Under the pieces are notes generated by a model, which saw nothing but the letters and a program-made list of their open reading frames with translations, did not search any database and was not told the origin of the DNA. Below, in pieces: positions 16,196-25,127 of a stretch of 64,000 nucleotides of DNA. Both the position numbers and the translations under genes were made by a program. Numbering within the stretch: position 1 is the first letter of the stretch; the number at the start of each line of letters is the position of its first letter. The stretch comes from Rugamonas apoptosis (lineage in GTDB: Bacteria; Pseudomonadota; Gammaproteobacteria; Burkholderiales; Burkholderiaceae_D), in the NCBI RefSeq assembly GCF_014042355.1, contig NZ_JACEZU010000001.1:558001-622000 (forward strand), given 5' to 3'.

Positions 16196-16954
16196 ATGAT
16201 ACAAGCTCTTCCCTCCCTCGTTTTGCCGGGTGTGTCGGTGGAAGCGTTGCGCGCGCGCTGCTCCAGTTGCAGCATGCACCAGCTATGTTTGCCCATGGGG
16301 CTAGATACGGCCGACATGGAACGCCTCGACCAGATCATCGGCCGGCGCCGCAAGGTGCCGCGCGGCGCCACCCTGTTCCGCATCGGCGACCCGTTCGTCA
16401 GCCTGTACGCGATCCGGCTCGGCCACTTCAAGACGTTCCAGGTCAATCCGGACGGCGCCGAACAGATCACGGGCTTCCAGATGGCCGGTGAGCTGCTGGG
16501 CATGGACGCCATCAGCACCGACCGCCACCACTGCAACGCCATCGCGCTGGAAGACAGCGAAGTGTGCGAGATTCCGTTCGCCAGCCTGCAGCAATTGCTG
16601 GTCGATATGCCAACCTTGCTGCGCCACTTCCACCGCATGATGAGCCAGGAAATCACGCGCGAACAAAGCGTGATGCTGTTGCTGGGTAATATGCAGGCCA
16701 CCCAGCGCTTCGCCGCCTTCCTGGTCAACCTGTCGTCGCGCTACGAGGCGCGCGGCTATTCGGCCACCACCTTCCAGCTGCGCATGACGCGCGAGGAAAT
16801 CGGCAACTACCTGGGCCTGACGATCGAGAGCGTGAGCCGCTTGCTGTCCAAGTTCAAGAAGGAAGGCATGCTGCGGGTCAGCAACCGCGAAATCGAGTTG
16901 CTCAATCCGGCCATGCTGAAGGCCATCACGGCCGGCACCCGCACCTGCGGCTGA
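16196..16954 (+). CDS. fnr: Fnr-type oxygen-sensing transcription regulator
   Basis: This 252-aa Crp/Fnr-family regulator has the N-terminal cluster motif C22-x2-C25-x5-C31 and a further cysteine in RHHCNAI, the four ligands for an oxygen-labile [4Fe-4S] cluster. A cNMP-binding-like beta-roll (about 40-150), a dimerisation helix and a C-terminal helix-turn-helix (MTREEIGNYLGLTIESVSR) follow. The SVSR recognition helix matches Fnr proteins that bind TTGAT-N4-ATCAA, exactly the box found before ccoN and before the Aer-like gene in this window. ATG at 16196 gives the standard N-terminus; an in-frame TTG at 16142 would add an atypical extension. It probably activates the microaerobic genes encoded convergently downstream. 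Confidence 0.95.
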   Translation: MIQALPSLVLPGVSVEALRARCSSCSMHQLCLPMGLDTADMERLDQIIGRRRKVPRGATLFRIGDPFVSLYAIRLGHFKTFQVNPDGAEQITGFQMAGELLGMDAISTDRHHCNAIALEDSEVCEIPFASLQQLLVDMPTLLRHFHRMMSQEITREQSVMLLLGNMQATQRFAAFLVNLSSRYEARGYSATTFQLRMTREEIGNYLGLTIESVSRLLSKFKKEGMLRVSNREIELLNPAMLKAITAGTRTCG

Positions 16955-16956
16955 GC

Positions 16957-17016
16957 AAAATCGGGGACGTAACACCATATTGCCGGCAGGCGAAATGGTG
17001 TTACGTCCCCGATTTT
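16957..17016. repeat. 60-bp intergenic palindrome with 22-bp arms
   Basis: The left arm 16957-16978 (AAAATCGGGGACGTAACACC...) is the exact reverse complement of 16995-17016. It lies between the convergent fnr and FixH-family genes and ends in a T-run on each strand, so it can act as a bidirectional terminator. Related palindromes lie at 35920-35972 and 52435-52500. Confidence 0.88.
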
Positions 17017-17068
17017 GAAACAAGGGCGCCTGCGGGGCGCCCTTGTTGTTTGCAGACGACCAGCGGCC

Positions 17069-17614
17069 TTATTCGGCCGGCGCGTTGGAGGGGGTATCGG
17101 CGCGCAACTGGATTTCCCGTTCCGCCGGCCAGTTCCATACGCCATCGAGGCGCCAGTCGCGCTTTTCGCTTTCCACCTGCACCAGCCAGCGGCTGCGTTC
17201 CAGCATGGGCAGCGCCAGCGTGAAACCGCCATCGCGATCCGGCTGCACCACCAGTTGCACATCCTTTTCCGGCAGCGTGGCATGCGCCAGGTGCAGCAGC
17301 AGGCGGCCGGGCTGGGCTTTCACGGGGCTGTCCAGGCGGCCCATCAGCACGCCCTGTTCCGGGTTGTAGCGCAGCGCCACGGCCAGGTTGAGCGAGGCGG
17401 CCACGCGGTCGCGCCGCAAGTCCTGGTTGATGGCCTTGCCTTGCTTGTAATAGTCGCCCACCACCAGCGCGTCCTGGCGGGTGTAGGCCAGGTACATGGT
17501 GTAGCTGCCGGCCAGGACCACCAGGAACGGGCCCAGCATCAACAGCCAGGGCCAGCGGTGGCGGTACCAGGGCAGGCTGCGCTCAGCCTGGTCGATGGGA
17601 ATTACGTCTGCCAT
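17069..17614 (-). CDS. ccoH: FixH/CcoH-family cbb3 oxidase accessory protein
   Basis: This 181-aa protein has one N-terminal membrane segment (about 22-44, WPWLLMLGPFLVVLAGSYTM) and a periplasmic beta-rich domain, as in the FixH family. The motif ALVVGDYYKQGKAINQ just after the membrane segment is typical. CcoH helps assemble or stabilise the cbb3-type oxidase. It is the last gene of the ccoNOQPGH series, 17 bp downstream of ccoG, with GGAG before its ATG. The symbol rests on position and family; sequence conservation in this family is low. Confidence 0.85.
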   Translation of the reverse strand: MADVIPIDQAERSLPWYRHRWPWLLMLGPFLVVLAGSYTMYLAYTRQDALVVGDYYKQGKAINQDLRRDRVAASLNLAVALRYNPEQGVLMGRLDSPVKAQPGRLLLHLAHATLPEKDVQLVVQPDRDGGFTLALPMLERSRWLVQVESEKRDWRLDGVWNWPAEREIQLRADTPSNAPAE

Positions 17615-17631
17615 GTATTACTCCTGGGTTC

Positions 17632-19020
17632 TTAGCGCGGTACGATGAAGACCGCATGTTCACGCACGTGCAGGCTGGGGTCGTCCGTCGCCTCCAGCTC
17701 CACCTCGATCTTGTTGGAGCCCTTGTGGCCGGACTCATGTTCGGCGCGCAGGCGGATCGGGTAGGCCAGCGTTTCCGTGGCGCCCACCTTGACCGTGTCG
17801 GGCGTGACCAGGTGCAGGTGTTCCATGCCGGCCACGCGGATACGGTAGGTGTGCGCTTGCTCGGTGGTGTTCATGATCTGCAACCGGTACACGTTCTCGA
17901 TCATGCCGTCTTCCACTTCGCGGCCCATGGCGCCGCGGTCGCGGATCACGTCCATCTTGAGCGGCGTGCGCAGCCACAGGGCGGTGCCCACGGCGGCCAC
18001 GATCAGGCACAGGATGCCGGTGTAGATCAGCACCCGTGGCCGCATGGTGTGGGCGCGGATCTGGGCCGTCGTGTAATTCTCCGCCATGGCGTGGTCCGTG
18101 CTGTAACGGATCAGGCCGCGCGGCAGGTCGATCTTGTCCATCACGCCATTGCAGGCGTCGATGCAGGCGGCGCAACCGATGCATTCGTATTGCAGGCCCT
18201 GGCGGATGTCGATGCCGGTCGGGCATACCTGGACGCACATGGTGCAATCGATGCAGTCGCCCAGCTTGCTGTTATCGCCCGACTTGCTGCGCGCGCCGCG
18301 CGGTTCGCCGCGCTTGCTGTCGTAGGTGATGATCAGGGTGTCGGGGTCGAACATGGAGCTCTGGAAGCGGGCATACGGGCACATGTATTTGCACACTTGC
18401 TCGCGCATCCAGCCGGCGTTGCCGTAGGTGGCGAAGGCGTAGAACACCACCCAGAACCATTCCCACGGACCGAAACTGAGGGTGGTGACTTCGGCCGCCA
18501 GTTGCTTGATGGGGGTGAAATAACCGACGAAGGTGAAACCGGTCCACAGCGCCAGCGCGCCCCAGACCACGTGTTTGGTGGTTTTCTTGACAAACTTCTT
18601 GAGCGACGGGCCTTGCTTGTCGAGCGCCATGCGGGCGCTGCGTTTGCCTTCAATTTGACGTTCTATCCACAGGAAGATTTCCGTGTAGACCGTCTGGGGG
18701 CAGGCGAAGCCGCACCACACGCGCCCGGCCACCGCGGTGGCCAGGAACAGCAGGTAGGCGCAGACGATGAGCAACGCCGCCAGGTAGATGAAATCCTGCG
18801 GCCACAACACCAGGCCAAAGATGTAGAACTTGCGGGCCGCCAGATCGAACAGCATGGCCTGGCGGCCATTCCACTGCAGCCAGGCGAAGCCGTAGAAGAC
18901 CAGTTGGGTCAGCCAGACAAAGACCCAGCGCAAGCGGGCGTAACGGCCCTTGGTTTCGCGCGGGTAGATTTCCTCCCGCGCCGCATACATCTTGATGACT
19001 TGAGGTTGTGGCGCATTCAT
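17632..19020 (-). CDS. ccoG: Cytochrome c oxidase accessory protein CcoG (FixG/RdxA)
   Basis: This 462-aa membrane iron-sulfur protein has several N-terminal transmembrane helices, a polyferredoxin-like region with CGFACPQTVYTE and CKYMCPYARFQ, and two ferredoxin-type motifs, CIDCTMCVQVCPTG and CIGCAACIDACNG. A C-terminal Ig-like FixG domain (about 345-462) follows another membrane helix. CcoG is implicated in reducing Cu(II) for cbb3 oxidase assembly. All cysteine motifs are intact and the length is normal for the family. It is 12 bp downstream of ccoP and 17 bp upstream of the ccoH-like gene. Confidence 0.95.
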   Translation of the reverse strand: MNAPQPQVIKMYAAREEIYPRETKGRYARLRWVFVWLTQLVFYGFAWLQWNGRQAMLFDLAARKFYIFGLVLWPQDFIYLAALLIVCAYLLFLATAVAGRVWCGFACPQTVYTEIFLWIERQIEGKRSARMALDKQGPSLKKFVKKTTKHVVWGALALWTGFTFVGYFTPIKQLAAEVTTLSFGPWEWFWVVFYAFATYGNAGWMREQVCKYMCPYARFQSSMFDPDTLIITYDSKRGEPRGARSKSGDNSKLGDCIDCTMCVQVCPTGIDIRQGLQYECIGCAACIDACNGVMDKIDLPRGLIRYSTDHAMAENYTTAQIRAHTMRPRVLIYTGILCLIVAAVGTALWLRTPLKMDVIRDRGAMGREVEDGMIENVYRLQIMNTTEQAHTYRIRVAGMEHLHLVTPDTVKVGATETLAYPIRLRAEHESGHKGSNKIEVELEATDDPSLHVREHAVFIVPR

Positions 19021-19032
19021 TCCATGACTTCT

Positions 19033-20004
19033 TTACGGCTTGGCGGCAGTGGCTGTGGTGTCGGCGGTGGCCGCCACCTCGGCTGTACCGGGGGTGTTGG
19101 ACAGACTCCAGATATAGGCCGCCAGCACATGGACCTTGCCTTCACCCAGGAACTCACCAAAAGCCGGCATCGTGTTGTTGCGGCCCTTGCGGATGGTTTC
19201 CATGACGGTTTCCAGACTACCACCATACAGCCAGATCTTGTCCGTCAGGTTAGGCGTGCCCAAGGCTTGGTTGCCCTTGGCATCGGCGCCATGGCAAGCC
19301 ATGCACGCGCCGAATTTAGCCTTGCCGAATACGGCCTTGATGGGGTCGGCCGTGGAACCGGACAGGCTCAGCACGTAGTTTGCCACGTTTTCGACATCCT
19401 TGTCTCCGCCCAACGCCGCGCCCATCGGCGGCATCATGCCGTGACGGCCGCCCATGATGGTGGTCTTGATGATTTCGGGCGTGCCGCCATGCAGCCAGTC
19501 CTTGTCGGTCAGGTTGGGGAAGCCCTTGTTGCCGCGGGCATCGGAACCATGGCACTGCGCGCAGTAGGTCAGGAACAGGCGTTCACCCATGGCATGCGCC
19601 TTGGGATCGGCCGCCACGGCCTTCAGGTCCTGCTTCAGGTACTGGTTGAACAGCGGGCCGTAGTCGTTCTCGGCCTGCTTCAGCTCGGCCGCGTGCTGGC
19701 CGCCCGAGCTCCAGCCCAGGCTGCCCTTGTAGGTGCCTAGGCCTGGGTACAGGAACAGATAGGCCAGTGCGAACACGATGGTGATGTAGAACAGGAACAT
19801 CCACCAGCGTGGCATCGGGGTGTTCAGTTCCGTCAAGTCCTCGTCCCAGATGTGGCCGGTGGTGCCGACCGGACCGTCATGCTTGTCGTTCGGGTTGACC
19901 TTGATCTTGGACTGCGAATACAGCAGGATGCCGCAACCGAACACGCCCAGCATGGTCAGGACGATAATATAGATGTTCCAGAAACCGCTGGTGAAATCAG
20001 ACAT
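19033..20004 (-). CDS. ccoP: cbb3-type cytochrome c oxidase subunit III (CcoP)
   Basis: This 323-aa diheme cytochrome c subunit transfers electrons to CcoN. It has two membrane helices near the N-terminus (about 8-27 and 70-90, the longer CcoP form), then two cytochrome c domains with CAQCH and CMACH heme-binding motifs and Met ligands in MMPPMG and NTMPAFG. ATG at 20004 has GAGGAGC upstream and begins MSDFTSGFWN; an in-frame start further upstream is not needed. It overlaps the end of ccoQ by 8 bp, implying translational coupling. It is expected to be part of the Fnr-activated cco operon. Confidence 0.95.
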   Translation of the reverse strand: MSDFTSGFWNIYIIVLTMLGVFGCGILLYSQSKIKVNPNDKHDGPVGTTGHIWDEDLTELNTPMPRWWMFLFYITIVFALAYLFLYPGLGTYKGSLGWSSGGQHAAELKQAENDYGPLFNQYLKQDLKAVAADPKAHAMGERLFLTYCAQCHGSDARGNKGFPNLTDKDWLHGGTPEIIKTTIMGGRHGMMPPMGAALGGDKDVENVANYVLSLSGSTADPIKAVFGKAKFGACMACHGADAKGNQALGTPNLTDKIWLYGGSLETVMETIRKGRNNTMPAFGEFLGEGKVHVLAAYIWSLSNTPGTAEVAATADTTATAAKP

Positions 20005-20164
20005 GGGTATGCTCCTCGTCATCGGCGAACGGCAGCTGGGCCGCGGTCGCGTATGCGGATTTGCGGTGGCCCGAGTAGGTCCACCACAGGATGCCGACGA
20101 AGGTGATGAAGGAAATCACCGTCATCACGCTGCTGGCGTTGTCAAAAATGGTGTCGAGTGCCAT
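19997..20164 (-). CDS. ccoQ: cbb3-type oxidase subunit IV (CcoQ)
   Basis: This 55-aa single-pass membrane protein begins MALDTIFDNASSVMTVIS, has a hydrophobic helix at about 12-30 (VMTVISFITFVGILWW) and a charged tail ending ADDEEHTHV. Size, position between ccoO and ccoP, and the FVGILWWTYS motif identify it as CcoQ/FixQ, which stabilises CcoP and the oxidase complex. AGGAAC precedes the ATG. The gene starts 2 bp after the ccoO stop and ends inside the start of ccoP. Confidence 0.9.
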   Translation of the reverse strand: MALDTIFDNASSVMTVISFITFVGILWWTYSGHRKSAYATAAQLPFADDEEHTHV

Positions 20165-20166
20165 GA

Positions 20167-20781
20167 CTAGTTCCTCGTCTTGATTACAGTGCCCAGGCCT
20201 TGCAGGTAGGCGATCAGGGCATCTTCTTCAGTCTTGTCTTTCAGCTCTTCCGGCGCGGCCGCGATTTCCGCGTCGCTGTACGGGTGGCCCAGCGTGCGCA
20301 GGGCGCGCATCTTGGGCTGGACCTCGTCCGGGTTAAGCTTGTTCTGCGACAGCCATGGGTAGTTCGGCATGTTCGATTCCGGCACCACGTCACGCGGGTT
20401 GTTCAAGTGCGTCTTGTGCCATTCGTCGCTGTAGCGGCCGCCCACGCGGGCCAGGTCCGGCCCGGTGCGCTTGGAACCCCACTGGAACGGACGGTCGTAG
20501 ACGTACTCGCCGGCCACCGAGTAGTGGCCATAGCGTTCCGTTTCAGCGCGGAACGGGCGGATCATCTGCGAGTGGCAGTTGTAGCAACCTTCGCGGATAT
20601 AAATGTCGCGGCCCGTCAGGCGCAGCGCCGAGTAGGGTTTCAGGCCGGCCACCGGTTCAGTGGTCGACTTCTGGAAGAACAGGGGGATGATTTCGACCGC
20701 GCCACCCACGCTGACCACCAGCGTGACCAGGGCGATCAGCAGCCAGGGCTTGGTCTCGATCCATTCATGCGTAAATTTCAT
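20167..20781 (-). CDS. ccoO: cbb3-type cytochrome c oxidase subunit II (CcoO)
   Basis: This 204-aa monoheme cytochrome c subunit is anchored by one N-terminal helix (about 12-35, [16 protein letters not shown]). The heme motif CYNCH lies in [14 protein letters not shown], and the conserved GRYSDEWH and [10 protein letters not shown] segments supply the Met axial ligand region. It passes electrons between CcoP and CcoN. GGAG precedes the ATG, and it lies 15 bp downstream of ccoN. Length and motifs are normal. Confidence 0.96.
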   Translation of the reverse strand: MKFTHEWIETKPWLLIALVTLVVSVGGAVEIIPLFFQKSTTEPVAGLKPYSALRLTGRDIYIREGCYNCHSQMIRPFRAETERYGHYSVAGEYVYDRPFQWGSKRTGPDLARVGGRYSDEWHKTHLNNPRDVVPESNMPNYPWLSQNKLNPDEVQPKMRALRTLGHPYSDAEIAAAPEELKDKTEEDALIAYLQGLGTVIKTRN

Positions 20782-20796
20782 TTGTCGGCTCCAATA

Positions 20797-22224
20797 TTAG
20801 GCGTGCGTGGCGCTCAGCGCCGGGATGCGGGCCACAGCCGTCTCGCGGTTGCGCAGCGTCATGAAGGTGTTGAGACCCATCAGGCACATGCCCGTCAGGT
20901 ACAGCAGGCCACCGCCCACGCGCACCACGTAGTACGGATAGGAAGCCTTGACGCCTTCCACGAAGGTGTAGGTCAGGGTGCCGTCCGGATTGACCGCGCG
21001 CCACATCAGGCCTTGCATCACACCGGCGATCCACAGCGCGGCGATGTACAGCACGATACCGATGGTCGCGACCCAGAAGTGCACGTCGATCAGCTTGGTG
21101 CTCCACATCTTTTGCTGGCCAGCCAGGCGTGGCAGCAGGTAGTAGATCGAACCCATGGTGATGAAACCAACCCAGCCCAGTGCGCCGCCGTGGACGTGGG
21201 CGATACCCCAGTCGGTGTAGTGCGACAGCGAGTTGACGGTCTTGATCGACATCATTGGGCCTTCAAAGGTGGCCATACCGTAGAACGACAGCGAGACGAT
21301 CATGAATTTCAGGATCGGGTCGGTGCGCAGTTTGTGCCAGGCGCCCGACAGGGTCATCATGCCGTTGATCATGCCGCCCCACGATGGTGCCAACAGGATC
21401 AGCGAGAACACCATGCCCAGCGACTGGGTCCAGTCAGGCAGCGCGGTGTAGTGCAGGTGGTGTGGGCCGGCCCACATGTAGGTGAAGATCAGGGCCCAGA
21501 AGTGCACGATCGACAGGCGATACGAGTACACAGGGCGCTCGGCCTGCTTGGGGATGAAGTAGTAAACCATGCCCAGGTAGCCCGCGGTCAGGATGAAGCC
21601 CACCGCGTTGTGGCCGTACCACCACTGGATCATGGCGTCCTGCACACCGGCGTAGGCGGAGTAGGACTTGAACGCCGACACGGGCAGGCTGGCGCCATTG
21701 ACCACGTGCAGCAGGGTCACCGCCAGGATGTAGCCGCCGAAGAACCAGTTGGCCACATAGATGTGCTTGACCTTGCGGGTCATGAGGGTGCCGAAGAACA
21801 CGGTGGCGTAGGCCACCCAGACGACGGCGATCAGGATCGTGATAGGCCATTCCAGTTCCGCGTATTCCTTGCCGCGGGTCAGACCCATGGGCAGAGTGAT
21901 GACGGCGGACAGGATCACGGCTTGCCAACCCCAGAAGGTGAAGGCGGCCAGTTTGTCAGAGAATAAACGCACCTGGCAGGTACGTTGGACGACGTAGTAG
22001 GACGTGGCGAACAAGCCACTGACGCCAAAGGCGAAGATGACGGCATTGGTATGGAGCGGGCGCAGCCGTCCATAAGTTAGCCAGGGGATGTCCAGGTTCA
22101 GAGCTGGCCATGCCAGCTGGGCGGCGATGATGACGCCTACCAGCATGCCCACTATGCCCCAGACTACCGTAGCGACCGCGAATTGCTTCACGACCTTGTA
22201 GTTGTAGTTCTGTGCTTGATCCAC
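20797..22224 (-). CDS. ccoN: cbb3-type cytochrome c oxidase subunit I (CcoN)
   Basis: This 475-aa catalytic subunit of the high-affinity terminal oxidase has about 12 transmembrane helices and the conserved His ligands for heme b, heme b3 and CuB (for example [38 protein letters not shown]). It reduces O2 to water at low oxygen and pumps protons. The start is GTG at 22224 because AGGAGAA lies 6 nt upstream and the protein then begins (V)[11 protein letters not shown], like other CcoN proteins; ATG/TTG codons at 22260-22263 would add an atypical extension. A perfect FNR box is centred about 74 bp upstream, indicating Fnr activation. It heads ccoNOQPGH. Confidence 0.96.
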   Translation of the reverse strand: MDQAQNYNYKVVKQFAVATVVWGIVGMLVGVIIAAQLAWPALNLDIPWLTYGRLRPLHTNAVIFAFGVSGLFATSYYVVQRTCQVRLFSDKLAAFTFWGWQAVILSAVITLPMGLTRGKEYAELEWPITILIAVVWVAYATVFFGTLMTRKVKHIYVANWFFGGYILAVTLLHVVNGASLPVSAFKSYSAYAGVQDAMIQWWYGHNAVGFILTAGYLGMVYYFIPKQAERPVYSYRLSIVHFWALIFTYMWAGPHHLHYTALPDWTQSLGMVFSLILLAPSWGGMINGMMTLSGAWHKLRTDPILKFMIVSLSFYGMATFEGPMMSIKTVNSLSHYTDWGIAHVHGGALGWVGFITMGSIYYLLPRLAGQQKMWSTKLIDVHFWVATIGIVLYIAALWIAGVMQGLMWRAVNPDGTLTYTFVEGVKASYPYYVVRVGGGLLYLTGMCLMGLNTFMTLRNRETAVARIPALSATHA

Positions 22225-22291
22225 TTGATGTTCTCCTGAGAACGCTTCGATGATGTGCATCAAAGGGTACGAGGAAGGACTTCAAAAATCT

Positions 22292-22305
22292 TTGATTTGG
22301 ATCAA
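22292..22305 (-). promoter_or_regulatory. FNR box upstream of ccoN
   Basis: TTGAT-TTGG-ATCAA is a perfect match to the FNR consensus TTGAT-N4-ATCAA. It lies between ccoS and ccoN, centred about 74 bp before the ccoN GTG, compatible with class II activation if the transcript starts near 22257. The fnr gene is in the same window. Confidence 0.88.
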
Positions 22306-22350
22306 AATTGCCGGAATGAAGCCATATGGTGACGGCTGGCTGGATTTCAA

Positions 22351-22521
22351 TCAGGTTTTTTTGTCGTCGGGGCTGGGCGGACGGTCATCGTCCTGCAGCA
22401 CGCGCATGCCGGGACCGACCAGGTCGTCGAACTGGCCATGGTCGGCGGCCCGGAAGAACAGCCAGAGGGCGCCGAATACCAGCAGCACGCTGATGGGGAT
22501 GAGCAGGTACAGGGCTTCCAT
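22351..22521 (-). CDS. ccoS: cbb3 oxidase assembly protein CcoS
   Basis: This 56-aa protein, MEALYLLIPISVLLVFGALW..., has one N-terminal membrane helix and a short charged tail (GPGMRVLQDDDRPPSPDDKKT). The N-terminus and the WLFFRAADHGQFDDL segment are characteristic of CcoS, which is required to insert heme b and CuB into CcoN. It lies 30 bp downstream of ccoI and upstream of the ccoN promoter, so it probably belongs to the hemN-ccoI transcript rather than to ccoNOQP. Confidence 0.92.
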   Translation of the reverse strand: MEALYLLIPISVLLVFGALWLFFRAADHGQFDDLVGPGMRVLQDDDRPPSPDDKKT

Positions 22522-22551
22522 GATATTGAATTGATAAGCTTTGATAAAAGA

Positions 22552-25107
22552 TCAGGCGCGCCGCAGCCGCACCGCGTTCAGCACCACCACGGCCGAGCTG
22601 ATGGCCATGCCGGCGCCCGACAGCCAGGGATTGAGCCAACCCAGCGCGGCGGCCGGGATGGCCACCAGATTGTACAGCGTGGCCCAGGCCAGGTTCTGGC
22701 GGATCACGGCCATGGTGGCGCGTGCCGTGCGGGCCGTGCCGGCCACCGCGTCGAGCGAACCGGACAGCAGCACGGCGTCGGCCTGGGCCTGGGCCAGCGC
22801 GGCGCCCGACCCCATGGCGAACGATACATCGGCCGCCCGCAGCACGGCCGCGTCGTTGATGCCGTCGCCCACCATGGCCACCACGGCGCCCTCGGCTTGT
22901 AATTTTTGCACGTAAGCGAGCTTGTCGGCCGGCAGGCAACCGCCTTGCGCGTGGTCTATGCCCAGTGCCTCGGCCACGTGGCGGGTCAGGCCGGGCGTGT
23001 CGCCGCTGAGCAGCACCACGGTCTTGCCGTTGGCGCGGAAATAATCGACCGTGGCGCGGGCATCGTCGCGCAGCGCGTCCTGCAACAGGAAGCAGGCCAG
23101 CCAGCCTTGGGCGCTGCCCAGGAATACGGCCGTGGTGCCGGGCGCACCGGCCACCAGCGGACCGGCGCCGTTGGCACCGGCCAGCCCCGCCACGAAGGCG
23201 GCATTGCCCAGCCGATAAAGTTGTCCGTCCACCATGCCGGCCAGGCCCTGGCCCGGGGTTTCCTCCACGGCCGTGGCGTTCCACGGCAGCGGACCGTCGG
23301 CGGCGCCCGCCAGCGCGCGCGCCAGCGGGTGGGCGCTCGATGCCTCCAGCGCGGCGGCGATCTGCACGCAGTCGGCGCGCCGTGCGGCGCCGTACAGCAG
23401 CACGTCCTGCAGCACCGGTTTGCCCACGGTCAGGGTGCCGGTCTTGTCGAAGACGATATGGGTGGCGCGGTGCAGCGTTTCCAGCGTTTGCGGGCCGACC
23501 GCCAGCACGCCGCGCCGCAACAGGCGGTCGCCGGCCGCCGCCAGTGCCGTCGGCGTGGCCAGCGACAGCGCGCACGGGCACGACACGACCAGCACGGCGA
23601 TGGCCACCGGCCAGGCGCGCGCCGCGTCATACCAATACCAGAAGCCGAAACTGAGCAGGGCGAACACCAGCAGCGCCGTCACGAAATGGGCGGCCGCCTT
23701 GTCGGCCCACAGGGCGATGCGTGGCTTGCCCTGGCCGGCCCGTTCCACCAGCCGGATCAGGTCCGACAGGGTGCTGTCGCGCGCCGTGCGCGTGACGCGG
23801 CCCAGCACGGCGCGGCTGGCGTTGATGGCGCCACCGGGTACGGCTTCGCCCACGCGTTTGAGCTGGGGCGCGCTTTCGCCCGTCAGCAGCGACACGTCGA
23901 ACGAGGTGTCGGCGTCCAGCAGCACGCAGTCGGCCGCCACCGCCTCGCCCGGCTTGACCAGGATCACGTCGCCCACCGCCAGCGCGGCGGCCGGCACCAC
24001 GGCGCCGTCCCGCTGTTCCGGATAGCCGGCCACGCGGGTGGCCGAGGCCGGCAGCGCGTGGTGCAGCCGTTGCAGCGCGCCGGCCGCCTTGCGCCGCGCC
24101 TGCAACTCCAGGTAGCGGCTGCACAGCAGCAGGAAGATGAACATGGTGACGGAATCGAAATACACTTCGCCCGTGCCGCGCCAGGTGGCCACCAGGCTGG
24201 CGCCGAACGCGGCCACGATGCCCAGCGTGACGGGCACGTCCATGCCTGGCACCCTGGCCCGCAGGCTGGACAGCGCGCCCTGGTAGAACGGCAGCGCCGA
24301 ATAGCAGATGGCCGGCAGCGTCAGCAGCAGGCTGGCCCAGCGCATCAGGGCCGCCATGGCCGGTTCCAGCGTGCCGTCGTCGCCGGCCAGGTAGGCTGGC
24401 GCCACGTACATCATCACCTGCATCATGGACAGGCCGGCCACGAACAACTGGCGGCCCAGGGTCTTGACGGCGCGTTGCAACTGCTCGCCGTGGCGGCCCG
24501 GCTCGTAAGGATAGGCCGTGTAACCCACTTCGCGCACGGCTTGCAGGATCTGGGCCGGTTCGCAATGGGCTGGATTCCACCGCACGTGCAAGGTTTCCGT
24601 GGCCACGTTCAGGTGCGCTTCCAGCACGCCCGGCTGCTGTTGCAGACGGCGTTCGATCAGCCACACGCAGGCGGCGCAGCGTATGCCTTCCACCGACAGG
24701 GCGGCGGCGCGGCCGTCCTCGCAGTCGGCGAAGCGGGGATCGGCGTTGGTGTAGAGCTGCAGTTCGGGCGGCACCAGCTGGTCGGCGCTGGCGGTGGCGC
24801 CATATTGCGTGCGGTCGTGATAGTAGGCGCTCTGGCCGATGTCGACGATGGCTTGCGCCACGCTGGCGCAGCCGGGGCAGCACATGGGGCGCTCGACGTC
24901 ATCGATACGCACCGACCAGCGGCCGTCGCGCGGCAGCGGCAGGCCGCAGTGGAAGCAGCCGGCCACCGCAGCCGCGGCGGCCATGTCCGTGGTGGCCGCA
25001 GTGGCCGTGCTCGCGTTGGCGCGGGAGACGTGATCGGTCTGGCCGGCCATGTCTGGCAGCACGGCGTCCGGGCGGGCGCGCAGGTCGGTATTCAAATTGT
25101 TGCTCAT
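22552..25107 (-). CDS. ccoI: Copper-transporting P1B-type ATPase for oxidase assembly (CcoI)
   Basis: This 851-aa heavy-metal P-type ATPase supplies copper for cbb3 oxidase. An N-terminal Cys-rich region (CFHCGLPLP, then MCCPGCASVAQAI) and an HMA domain with GIRCAACVWLIE precede eight membrane helices. The transport motif is CPC (VSCPCALSLATP), the phosphorylation motif DKTGTLT, the actuator motif LLTGES, and the hinge GDGINDAAVL. These features match CcoI/FixI rather than a general copper exporter, and ccoS follows directly. ATG at 25107 (MSNNLNTD) is taken because the upstream frame is low-complexity overlap with the previous gene; no strong ribosome site is visible, so a later start is possible. 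Confidence 0.93.
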   Translation of the reverse strand: MSNNLNTDLRARPDAVLPDMAGQTDHVSRANASTATAATTDMAAAAAVAGCFHCGLPLPRDGRWSVRIDDVERPMCCPGCASVAQAIVDIGQSAYYHDRTQYGATASADQLVPPELQLYTNADPRFADCEDGRAAALSVEGIRCAACVWLIERRLQQQPGVLEAHLNVATETLHVRWNPAHCEPAQILQAVREVGYTAYPYEPGRHGEQLQRAVKTLGRQLFVAGLSMMQVMMYVAPAYLAGDDGTLEPAMAALMRWASLLLTLPAICYSALPFYQGALSSLRARVPGMDVPVTLGIVAAFGASLVATWRGTGEVYFDSVTMFIFLLLCSRYLELQARRKAAGALQRLHHALPASATRVAGYPEQRDGAVVPAAALAVGDVILVKPGEAVAADCVLLDADTSFDVSLLTGESAPQLKRVGEAVPGGAINASRAVLGRVTRTARDSTLSDLIRLVERAGQGKPRIALWADKAAAHFVTALLVFALLSFGFWYWYDAARAWPVAIAVLVVSCPCALSLATPTALAAAGDRLLRRGVLAVGPQTLETLHRATHIVFDKTGTLTVGKPVLQDVLLYGAARRADCVQIAAALEASSAHPLARALAGAADGPLPWNATAVEETPGQGLAGMVDGQLYRLGNAAFVAGLAGANGAGPLVAGAPGTTAVFLGSAQGWLACFLLQDALRDDARATVDYFRANGKTVVLLSGDTPGLTRHVAEALGIDHAQGGCLPADKLAYVQKLQAEGAVVAMVGDGINDAAVLRAADVSFAMGSGAALAQAQADAVLLSGSLDAVAGTARTARATMAVIRQNLAWATLYNLVAIPAAALGWLNPWLSGAGMAISSAVVVLNAVRLRRA

Positions 25108-25127
25108 GCGAGGAATGGATAGGCGGT

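Noticed and set aside
17656..19740. Long plus-strand frame opposite ccoG and ccoP
   Set aside because: Antisense of clear cbb3 oxidase genes with intact heme and ferredoxin motifs; no protein features of its own.
22906..25122. Long plus-strand frame opposite ccoI
   Set aside because: Antisense of a P-type ATPase with all signature motifs; the shadow is low-complexity.
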